A stretch of 40,152 nucleotides of DNA. It comes from Bacteroidales bacterium (GTDB taxonomy: Bacteria; Bacteroidota; Bacteroidia; Bacteroidales; PUMT01). How positions within the stretch are numbered: the first letter of the stretch is position 1; the number at the start of each line of letters is the position of its first letter. The stretch covers positions 1-40,152 of the forward strand of contig SLPB01000038.1 in NCBI GenBank assembly GCA_007132225.1, given 5' to 3'. The notes below the pieces were generated by a model, which saw only the letters and a list, made by a program, of their open reading frames with translations, made no database searches and was not told the DNA's origin. This document shows positions 33,522-40,152 of this stretch, piece after piece. The translations under genes and the position numbers were made by a program.

Positions 33522-34844
33522 TTATAATAAATTGCTTGCCAGCTCCGACAAATAACTTCTTTCTCCTTTGATAAGATTAACATGGGCAAAAAGATCCTGC
33601 CCCGACATCTTATCTGTCAAATAGCTTAATCCGTTGGACTTCATATCAAGATAAGGAGAATCTATCTGGTGTATGTCACCTGTTAAAACAATCTTTGTAT
33701 TCTCTCCCGCCCTGGTAATAATTGTTTTCACCTCATGGGGAGTCAGGTTCTGTGCCTCATCAACAATAAAGAATGCGTCTGAAAGACTTCTCCCGCGAAT
33801 ATAGGCAAGCGGAGTAATCAGAAGGTTTTCATTACGCTCCAAATCTTCAATAAGTTCAATTTCGTTACTATGAGCCTTAAATTTATTTTTAATTACCGAA
33901 AGATTATCAAACAGCGGCTGCATATAAGGGCCTATTTTATCATTAACATCACCTGGCAAAAATCCTATATCCCTATTAGCCAGCGGAATAACAGGCCGGG
34001 CAAGAAATATCTGTTTGTACCTGTTACTCTGTTGCAGGGCTGCTGCAAGTGCAAGCAGGGTTTTGCCTGTTCCTGCCTTTCCGGTCAGCGATATTAACTG
34101 AATATCACCTCTTATAAGTGCGTCAATTGAAAATGTCTGCTCAGCATTTCTTGGTTCAATCCCAAAAACCCTGTTCTTTTCAACACGGTCAAAAGCCATT
34201 CTGAGGGGATCATAATGAGCCAGCACCGACATCCTGGAACTTCTAAGAATATAATACTGGTGGGGGAAAGGACTTAAACTGAATTCCCCTGCAGGTATCC
34301 CTTCCGGCTCTTCATACAATCTGGAAATAAGTACCTCATCAAAGTTTTCATGAATTTCAACAGGTTTTTGCAATGAATCCAGGTTGGCAACCTTATCGGA
34401 TTCATAATCCTGGGAAAGAATATTCATTGATTTGGCTTTCATCCTGAGATTAATATCCTTTGTTATCAGTACAACCTGTCGCCTGGGGAATTTGTTCTTT
34501 AGGTGTTCCGTAATGGCAAGAATCCTGTGGTCAGGGGTTTTTTCGGGAAAGGACTGGGACATTTCTTCTGAAAAAGGCTTGCCGGTTTCAATGGATAGCT
34601 TTCCCAGTCCGCGGCCCAGGTTTATCCCACTATTAAAAAGATTGTCTCCTGATATTTTATCAAGTTCACGGGTAAATTCTCTTGCATGGAAATTAATCAG
34701 ATCATTGCCTCTTTTAAGTTTATCCAGCTCTTCAAGAACCACTATTGGTATGACAATATCATTTTCCTGGAAATGGTAAATGCAATTATAATCATGAAGA
34801 ATAACATTTGTGTCAAGAATGAATATCTTTTTTCGATTTCCCAT
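33522..34844 (-). CDS. PIN-PhoH fusion protein (PhoH2-type ribonuclease/helicase)
   Basis: 440 residues combining an N-terminal PIN ribonuclease domain and a C-terminal PhoH P-loop ATPase domain. The PIN acidic tetrad is complete: D11 (LDTNVILHD), E39 (LEELDKLK), D105 (PDHRILA) and D130 (TKDINLR). The PhoH domain has Walker A GKAGTGKT (255-262), Walker B FIVDEAQNL and sensor VLTGD. PhoH2 proteins of actinobacteria unwind and cut RNA, and the same architecture (YlaK) is widespread. It is expected to be cytoplasmic and RNA-directed. It is 41 nt upstream of sixA, so perhaps expressed with the phosphate genes. Confidence 0.9.
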   Translation of the reverse strand: MGNRKKIFILDTNVILHDYNCIYHFQENDIVIPIVVLEELDKLKRGNDLINFHAREFTRELDKISGDNLFNSGINLGRGLGKLSIETGKPFSEEMSQSFPEKTPDHRILAITEHLKNKFPRRQVVLITKDINLRMKAKSMNILSQDYESDKVANLDSLQKPVEIHENFDEVLISRLYEEPEGIPAGEFSLSPFPHQYYILRSSRMSVLAHYDPLRMAFDRVEKNRVFGIEPRNAEQTFSIDALIRGDIQLISLTGKAGTGKTLLALAAALQQSNRYKQIFLARPVIPLANRDIGFLPGDVNDKIGPYMQPLFDNLSVIKNKFKAHSNEIELIEDLERNENLLITPLAYIRGRSLSDAFFIVDEAQNLTPHEVKTIITRAGENTKIVLTGDIHQIDSPYLDMKSNGLSYLTDKMSGQDLFAHVNLIKGERSYLSELASNLL

Positions 34845-35009
34845 TGACCTTAGAGCAATTAAAAGAGTTAACTAAAATCAAAAATAAGGAAATAAAATGG
34901 CATTCGTCAGTGGAATGCTTGCTAAATAAGTCTTAATTTTGCATTGCAAAAAAATACTATCCATTTTAATTTTTGGAATCTTTTAACACCTACCTTAAAA
35001 TTCATTGTG

Positions 35010-35531
35010 ATGGAAACTCTGGAAGCTATATATACAAGAAGAAGTATAAGGAAATTCACCGGTAAGCCTATTCCCGATAATCTGATACGAATCATACTGG
35101 AAGCCGGTATGTTTGCACCTTCGGCACGGAACCAGCAACCCTGGCATTTTATTGTAATAAACGATAAGTCGCTCAAAAACCGGCTTATGAAGGCTCATCC
35201 CTATGCTTCCATGCTAAGTGAAGCCCCGTCAGCCATTCTTGTATGCGGAGACACTGACCTGGAGTTAAGTCCCGGATACTGGCCAATTGACTGTGCAGCA
35301 GCCACACAGAATATACTTCTTGCAGCTCATGCTCACGGACTGGGTGGAGTGTGGCTTGGAGTTCAGCCCAGGCAGGAAAGGAAAGATGCAATACGGGAAA
35401 TTTTCAAGCTTCCTTTAAATATTCAGCCTTTTGCGTTAATAGCACTCGGTTACCCGGGTGAATCGAAGCATAAGCCGGAAAGGTGGAAGCCGGAAAGAGT
35501 TCATTTTAATCAATGGCTTGATAATAAGTGA
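35010..35531 (+). CDS. Nitroreductase-family FMN oxidoreductase
   Basis: Small flavin enzyme of 173 residues with the typical opening METLEAIYTRRSIRKFTGKPI (FMN phosphate contacts RRSIR), AGMFAPSARNQQPWHFIVI and DCAAATQNILLAAHAHGLGGVWLG. It probably uses NAD(P)H to reduce quinones, nitro compounds or similar. The ATG at 35010 is chosen over an in-frame ATG at 34944, because the extra 22 residues (QKNTIHFNFWNLL...) do not belong to the fold. folC follows after one nucleotide, so the two are cotranslated. Confidence 0.88.
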   Translation: METLEAIYTRRSIRKFTGKPIPDNLIRIILEAGMFAPSARNQQPWHFIVINDKSLKNRLMKAHPYASMLSEAPSAILVCGDTDLELSPGYWPIDCAAATQNILLAAHAHGLGGVWLGVQPRQERKDAIREIFKLPLNIQPFALIALGYPGESKHKPERWKPERVHFNQWLDNK

Positions 35532-35532
35532 T

Positions 35533-36834
35533 ATGGATTACCAGCAAACTCTGGAGTATCTATATAACCAGTTACCAATGTACCAGCGCATAGGAAAGGC
35601 GGCTTATAAATCCGATCTCACTACCACCATAGCCCTGGATCAATATTTCCGGAATCCGCACAAATTGTTTAACAGCATTCTTATTGCCGGAACCAACGGT
35701 AAAGGCTCTGTTTCCCACATGCTTGCTGCAATTTTGCAAAAGGCAGGTTATAAAACCGGCTTATACACTTCACCACACCTTAAGGATTTCAGGGAAAGGA
35801 TAAGAATAGACGGAGTCCCTGTATCCCGGCAATACGTGGTGGAATTCGTTAACCAGCACCGGCAGGTATTTCAACAACTGAGGCCCTCCTTTTTTGAAAT
35901 GACCGTAGCCATGGCTTTTGAATATTTCGCCCGGGAAGAGGTTGACATTGCAGTTGTAGAGGTGGGAATGGGAGGCAGGCTGGACTCAACCAATATTATC
36001 ACCCCCCTTGTATCTGTTATTACCAATATTGGTATGGACCATACAGAGTTTCTCGGTGAAAGCCTGCCGCTAATCGCAAAAGAAAAAGCGGGAATAATCA
36101 AATCGGGAATTCCTGTTGTAATTGGTGAGTTGCAGGAGGAAACAAAGGAGGTATTCATGGAAACAGCCAAAAAGAAAAAAGCCGGTGGGGTAACATTTGC
36201 TTCTCAAAAATATCAATGTGATTATGCACTCCAAAATAATAGTGGCCGGCAGTCTTTGTATATCAGTAAAAACGGGAAGCTGACATTTGATAAACTCGAA
36301 ACTGATCTTCTGGGGTTTTATCAGCAAAAAAACGTAATCACCTCCCTTTGTACTGTTGATATTCTCAATCAGTCAGGCCTGAGTATTAACACCGTGAATA
36401 TTTACGAAGGACTGAAGCAAGCCGGGGAAAAAACCGGACTGCTGGGCCGCTGGCAGGTAATCGGAGCTAATCCGAAAATTGTTTGTGATACGGCCCATAA
36501 TATCGAAGGAATAAGATGGGTGTTAAATCAGATTAATTCTACCCCCTTCCAAAAGCTCCATATGGTAATAGGATTTGTTGATGATAAAAATACAGCAGAG
36601 ATACTTTCGTTTTTTCCCACTGAACCGACATACTATTTTACCCGGGCTGCTATTCCCAGGGCCCTTGATGCTTTTGAGCTTCAAAAAAGGGCACTTGCAG
36701 CAGGACTTCGCGGAGACTCATACAAGTCCGTTAAAACAGCGCTTGAGGCAGCAAAAAGGAATGCAGGAGAAAATGACCTGATCTTTGTGGGTGGAAGCAC
36801 TTTTGTTGTTGCTGAGGTGGTTGATAGTTATTAG
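35533..36834 (+). CDS. folC: Folylpolyglutamate synthase/dihydrofolate synthase
   Basis: Mur-ligase-family enzyme that adds glutamate to dihydropteroate or folates, 433 residues. It has the P-loop AGTNGKGSVSHML (about 52-64), SPHLKDFRERI (family signature YTSPHL), VEVGMGGRLDSTN, and the IGMDHTEFLG and KAGIIKSG ATP/Mg motifs. The C-terminal domain contains DTAHNIEG. The real start is ATG at 35533; the open frame reaches back to 35458 inside the nitroreductase gene but lacks family resemblance there. It lies 1 nt after the nitroreductase stop. Confidence 0.92.
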   Translation: MDYQQTLEYLYNQLPMYQRIGKAAYKSDLTTTIALDQYFRNPHKLFNSILIAGTNGKGSVSHMLAAILQKAGYKTGLYTSPHLKDFRERIRIDGVPVSRQYVVEFVNQHRQVFQQLRPSFFEMTVAMAFEYFAREEVDIAVVEVGMGGRLDSTNIITPLVSVITNIGMDHTEFLGESLPLIAKEKAGIIKSGIPVVIGELQEETKEVFMETAKKKKAGGVTFASQKYQCDYALQNNSGRQSLYISKNGKLTFDKLETDLLGFYQQKNVITSLCTVDILNQSGLSINTVNIYEGLKQAGEKTGLLGRWQVIGANPKIVCDTAHNIEGIRWVLNQINSTPFQKLHMVIGFVDDKNTAEILSFFPTEPTYYFTRAAIPRALDAFELQKRALAAGLRGDSYKSVKTALEAAKRNAGENDLIFVGGSTFVVAEVVDSY

Positions 36835-36935
36835 CCTTTTGTAATAATCACGAATAATGTCAGGTTCAAAAATACATTACTAAAAAAGATTCAGCCCGAT
36901 TCCGGAAATTATTTACCTGGACGGCAGCAAAATGT

Positions 36936-36966
36936 TTTGTAATAATAAATAAGTCTTTTATATTTG
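36936..36966 (+). promoter_or_regulatory. Bacteroidota-type promoter of tRNA-Val
   Basis: TTTG at 36936-36939 and TATATTTG at 36959-36966 are separated by 19 nt. The start would be near 36973, where a small hairpin CTGTTT/AAACAG precedes the tRNA. Confidence 0.7.
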
Positions 36967-36986
36967 CAGCTCTGTTTTGGCAAACA

Positions 36987-37061
36987 GGGCGATTAGCTCA
37001 GCTGGTTCAGAGCACCTGCCTTACAAGCAGGGGGTCACTAGTTCGAATCTAGTATCGCCCA
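36987..37061 (+). tRNA. tRNA-Val (anticodon UAC)
   Basis: 75 nt. The acceptor stem GGGCGAT/ATCGCCC has discriminator A. The D arm GCTCAGCTGGTTCAGAGC, anticodon arm CCTGC-CTTACAA-GCAGG with TAC, and T arm CTAGTTCGAATCTAG all pair well. The 3'-CCA is not encoded. It stands alone with its own promoter and terminator. Confidence 0.96.
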
Positions 37062-37072
37062 CACTGATAACA

Positions 37073-37103
37073 AGCCCTTTACAAGACTATATTGTAAGGG
37101 GCT
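37073..37103 (+). terminator. Intrinsic terminator of tRNA-Val
   Basis: A 12-bp stem AGCCCTTTACAA/TTGTAAGGGGCT (one G-T pair) with a 7-nt loop, followed by TTTTCTTTT. Confidence 0.85.
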
Positions 37104-37165
37104 TTTTCTTTTGGATACACAAACAGAGACACAGAAGTGATTTTGATGAATATAAAGAGTTGTAT

Positions 37166-37200
37166 AAAAAAAGAGTCCCCTTAACGGGGACTCTTTTTTT
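37166..37200. terminator. Bidirectional terminator downstream of the GH92 gene
   Basis: A perfect 15-bp stem with A-tract and T-tract (37166-37180 with 37186-37200, core GAGTCCCC/GGGGACTC) and a 5-nt loop. It lies 24 nt past the GH92 stop and also backs up the tRNA terminator. Confidence 0.88.
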
Positions 37201-37223
37201 ATATTTGCATACAGGGATAAACA

Positions 37224-39599
37224 TCATCTGCTGCTCAGCGAAGGGGGGACGTCGCCAGGATTGCTTCCCCAGGTTTTGTTTGGCTCCGGTCCCATCTCAA
37301 AAGTCAATACACCCCCGTCGGTAATTTCCTGGTGGCCTATCCATGTCCGGGTGAAAGACTCTCCGTTTAAGGTGGCTGATTGTATGTAACGGTTTGATGG
37401 TGAATTATTATTGGCCCTTACAGTGAACTTCTTCCCGTTGTTCAGGTTGACAGAAGCCTCTTCAAAGAGGGGACTGCCAATTACATATACAGGATCGCCG
37501 GGTGTTACAGAATAAAACCCCAATGCACTGAGAACATACCAGGATGATAAAGACCCCATATCTTCATTACCACATAGTCCGCCAGGCCCTGTTTTATACA
37601 TCTGATCCATTATCTGCCTCACAAGGGACTGGGTTTTCCATGGTTGTCCTGCATAGTTATAAAAGTAAGCCACGTGGTGAGATGGCTGGTTGCCATGCAC
37701 GTACTGTCCGATGGTACCCACTACGCCAACATATTTGGGAGGTGTAATTGTGGGGCTCATTGTAAAAAAGGTGTCCAGTTTGTCAACAAACTCCTCTTCC
37801 CCGCCAAACAGATTAATTAATCCCTGTACATCATGCTTAACAGCCCATATATATTGCCATGCATTTGATTCGGTATAATGGCGGTTTGGTCTGCGCCCGA
37901 CCAGCAGCGGGTCAAAATATCTGTAATAGGAAAAATCACCGTCAGTAACAATTTCCTGTTCGCGGCCGTTGAGGGCTTCAAGCCACTCTCCATTTTCAAG
38001 ACGGGGTCGCATAAATTGTGTCTCTTCATGCCAGAGGTTGCGGTAAAATTGTGCCCTGGCTGTAAAAAGCTCATAATCTTCAGTCTTGCCCAGCTCCTTT
38101 GCCAACTGAGCTATGCACCAGTCGTCATATGCAAGTTCCAGGGTATTTGGCACCGATTCCGGAACCCTGTCCACTGGTGTGTACCCCAGATCTATATAAT
38201 ATTCCAGTCCCGAACGGCCAAGATCTGATGGAATGGGTGGTGAGGGTTTTTCAAGCGCCTTTCTGCGCATTGCCTGAAAAAGGAACTCTGCATCATAATC
38301 GCGAAAACCTTTTCTGTACGCATCCACAATAACAGGTACCAGGTGGTCGCCAACCATCGCTTCACCAAAAACATTCAGGAAGTGTTGGGCCGGAAGCCAG
38401 CCAAACTCCCTGGTCTTAGCCTCTATTGACTTTATATAATCGTTTACATGATCTTCTGCAATCAGTGTCATCAAAGGATGCTGCGACCGGTATGTGTCCC
38501 AGCAGGAAAAAGAGCCATAAAAATTGAATCCCTCAGCTGTATGAATTTCATTATCAGCGCCAAGATATTTGCCGTCAACATCCTGAGAAATATATTGGGA
38601 CAGCAATGAACGGTACATTGCAGTATAGAATATCTGCTTTTCTTCATCGGTCCCGCCCTTTACAGCTACCCGTGATAACTCATCGTTCCATATATCGCGG
38701 GCATCAGCTCTCACCTGGTCGAAATTCCATCCCGGTATCTCTGTGGCAAGGTTTTTGGATGCGCCCTCAATACTAACATACGATATACCAACCTTAACAA
38801 GTATCTCTTCGTTTTCCGAGGTATTAAAACAAAGAAAAGCCCCGATATTTTTCCCTCTCTCTGCATTTTTATAGGGGAAAGTGCTCTCCCCTGATTCAGG
38901 AGTCTTATAATCATTGTCGAAAGTGCCGTAGTAGTGAAAAGGTTTGCTGAACTCGGCGACAAAATAGAGTTTGCCGCCGGAATTGCTTTTTGTTCCTTCT
39001 ATACGGTTATTTCCTGTGATAACAAGTTCTGATGGTTCGTCAGAAGTGTTTTGGCCAAGTTGGTGCCCAAGGTCAAGAACTATCTGGGAAAATTTGGATT
39101 CCGGAAATGTATAACGATGAAACCCCACTCTTTGAGTTGTTGTCAGCTCGGCTTTTATATTGTAGTCCTTTAACATTACAGAGTAGTAACCCGGAGAGGC
39201 TGTCTCCTCTGCGGGATCGAATCTGGAACGGTAGCCCTCATCGGGATTTTCGAGTGATCCGGGTGTTGTCACCTGGGCTTTACTGATAACAGGCATCAGA
39301 AGCACCTCGCCTCCGTTTACCATACCCACACCACTCCAGTGGGTGTGGCTGAAACCCATAATTGAACTATCACGGTAAAGGTAACCGGCAGCATAGGACC
39401 ACCCCTGGGTGTGTGTATCGGGGCTAAGGTGTACCATAGCATTCGGGAGTGAAGGTCCGGGGAATGTATGCCCAAAGAAGTCGGTGCCGATAAACGGATC
39501 CACATAATCAACCGGATCTTGTTTCTCTGTACATGAGTTAAATATTATAGCAGTGGCAATAACAACAATTCTAAAACTTGACAAATATGAAATTTTCAT
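37224..39599 (-). CDS. GH92-family alpha-mannosidase lipoprotein
   Basis: Ca2+-dependent exo-acting alpha-mannosidase family, 791 residues. ATG at 39599 is chosen over GTG at 39605. A lipoprotein signal ends in IIFNSC (Cys23), so it is anchored to the envelope. GH92 hallmarks in order: DYVDPFIGTD (31-40), PGPSLPNAMVHLSPDT, MGFSHTHWSGVGM, the SCWDTYRSQHPLM motif of the catalytic (alpha/alpha)6 domain, and GNEDMGSLSSWYVLSALGFY near residue 690 with a likely catalytic Asp. The exact linkage (alpha-1,2, 1,3, 1,4 or 1,6) cannot be read from this. It is downstream of the truncated gene at the window end (about 70 nt) and probably in the same operon. Confidence 0.93.
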   Translation of the reverse strand: MKISYLSSFRIVVIATAIIFNSCTEKQDPVDYVDPFIGTDFFGHTFPGPSLPNAMVHLSPDTHTQGWSYAAGYLYRDSSIMGFSHTHWSGVGMVNGGEVLLMPVISKAQVTTPGSLENPDEGYRSRFDPAEETASPGYYSVMLKDYNIKAELTTTQRVGFHRYTFPESKFSQIVLDLGHQLGQNTSDEPSELVITGNNRIEGTKSNSGGKLYFVAEFSKPFHYYGTFDNDYKTPESGESTFPYKNAERGKNIGAFLCFNTSENEEILVKVGISYVSIEGASKNLATEIPGWNFDQVRADARDIWNDELSRVAVKGGTDEEKQIFYTAMYRSLLSQYISQDVDGKYLGADNEIHTAEGFNFYGSFSCWDTYRSQHPLMTLIAEDHVNDYIKSIEAKTREFGWLPAQHFLNVFGEAMVGDHLVPVIVDAYRKGFRDYDAEFLFQAMRRKALEKPSPPIPSDLGRSGLEYYIDLGYTPVDRVPESVPNTLELAYDDWCIAQLAKELGKTEDYELFTARAQFYRNLWHEETQFMRPRLENGEWLEALNGREQEIVTDGDFSYYRYFDPLLVGRRPNRHYTESNAWQYIWAVKHDVQGLINLFGGEEEFVDKLDTFFTMSPTITPPKYVGVVGTIGQYVHGNQPSHHVAYFYNYAGQPWKTQSLVRQIMDQMYKTGPGGLCGNEDMGSLSSWYVLSALGFYSVTPGDPVYVIGSPLFEEASVNLNNGKKFTVRANNNSPSNRYIQSATLNGESFTRTWIGHQEITDGGVLTFEMGPEPNKTWGSNPGDVPPSLSSR

Positions 39600-39671
39600 A
39601 ATCACTAACTAGGTTGTTCAGATTTATAGCACTATAATTAAAAACAATGACAAAAGGGCCGCCTGAATTAA

Positions 39672-40152
39672 TCAGAATCCCACATCGGGCCTTGGCGGTC
39701 CGTCCCAGGGTTTTGCACCAGGATAGTAATTTTCCCTTCTCTCCACTGAGATCAGTTCAGGATCGGTAGTTTCAGGCGCTTCTATCATGCCATAATACCT
39801 GCCCATCCAGTAATCCCTCAAAAACCCGCTGGGTTCTGTTATCCTGGCCCCGGAACCACCACCGTCAAGGTGGATACCCCTTCTATACGCTCTTATAATA
39901 GAAGTTTCACGGAAATTAAGCCTTTTTAATCCCCCCTCATAAGATTTATAACCATCTTCTACAAAGAGGTCATCACGGTGTGAGTTGGAAAAGTTGTGAA
40001 TGGTGCAATCCAGCGGCCACTCCCTGAGGTGTTGAACCGCAGGCCCTGTTTCACAATCATTACCGGTATATGCCCCATAAGTGAAATTAAACCAGGGCAT
40101 CTGTTCTATCCTTTTAATCTCCCAGCTGCGCTCAAGGCTGCGCATATAAATA
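39672..40152 (-). CDS. Unrecognised protein, C-terminal part (cut by window edge)
   Basis: The frame is open through the right edge (codons read through 40152), so 159 residues plus a stop are visible and the true start is outside; an internal ATG at 40145 is probably not the start. The tail is rich in aromatic and charged residues (MPWFNFTYGAYTGND, REWPLDCTIHNFSNSHRDDL, GIHLDGGGSGARI) and ends with a proline-rich stretch (PWDGPPRPDVGF). I do not recognise the family. It resembles the end of a large secreted carbohydrate-active protein, and the downstream GH92 gene agrees with that, but this is inference. Confidence 0.75.
   Translation of the reverse strand, partial: IYMRSLERSWEIKRIEQMPWFNFTYGAYTGNDCETGPAVQHLREWPLDCTIHNFSNSHRDDLFVEDGYKSYEGGLKRLNFRETSIIRAYRRGIHLDGGGSGARITEPSGFLRDYWMGRYYGMIEAPETTDPELISVERRENYYPGAKPWDGPPRPDVGF

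Noticed and set aside
35458-35532. 25-residue N-terminal extension of FolC inside the nitroreductase gene
   Set aside because: The extension has no family resemblance, and the ATG at 35533 directly follows the upstream stop.
36977-37324. Open frame of 115 codons across tRNA-Val
   Set aside because: It reads through the tRNA and both terminators; such frames over tRNA genes are artefacts.
1-40152. Mobile elements, prophage, CRISPR arrays or defence systems
   Set aside because: I found no transposase, integrase, recombinase, Cas protein, regularly spaced repeat or restriction enzyme in the window.

Overview
The window looks like chromosomal DNA from a member of the Bacteroidota, most likely a free-living Bacteroidales or Marinilabiliales-type organism. 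The support is indirect. Several intergenic regions carry the phylum-specific promoter pattern TTTG, about 20 nt, TAnnTTTG. There is a TonB-dependent receptor with an N-terminal carboxypeptidase-regulatory-like domain, a GH92 mannosidase lipoprotein, a PIN-PhoH protein, MtaB and duplicated LpxL-type acyltransferases, and most starts lack a strong Shine-Dalgarno sequence. I see no insertion sequence, phage, integrase or CRISPR array.

Layout. 1-1530: a truncated glycerol-3-phosphate dehydrogenase gene (glpD) diverges from a DeoR-type regulator. 1720-4334: a TonB-dependent receptor sits behind a promoter and a textbook TPP riboswitch, so it is probably an outer-membrane thiamin transporter. 4405-6919: thioredoxin, CCA-adding enzyme and the nickel regulator NikR. 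6920-7668 is non-coding and unusually structured. It holds a promoter-to-terminator transcription unit of about 320 nt that looks like a small RNA, and an 80-nt nested inverted repeat. 7669-12044: a secreted endonuclease/exonuclease/phosphatase-fold protein, a beta-helix lipoprotein and an amidohydrolase lipoprotein.

12010-18404 is an export and regulation block. A membrane-fusion adaptor, an ABC ATPase and a TolC-like channel are read leftward with no permease gene. Divergent from them are an NtrC-type regulator with GAFTDA instead of GAFTGA and a histidine kinase with almost no extracytoplasmic domain. 18458-24462 is a five-gene leftward cluster: two twin-arginine-signal Gfo/Idh/MocA proteins, a sodium:solute symporter, a NagA-type deacetylase and a NagB-type deaminase with altered active-site motifs. 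This is the best candidate for an undescribed pathway: uptake and breakdown of a modified amino sugar with an oxidoreductive step outside the cytoplasm.

24700-34844 is leftward housekeeping: MtaB, an inositol-monophosphatase-family enzyme, two LpxL-like acyltransferases and a family 2 glycosyltransferase, then a phosphate block (SixA, Ppk, Ppx) behind PIN-PhoH. 35010-37103 runs rightward: nitroreductase, FolC and tRNA-Val(UAC) with its own promoter and terminator. 37224-40152 is leftward again: a GH92 lipoprotein behind the 3' end of an unrecognised gene that runs off the window.
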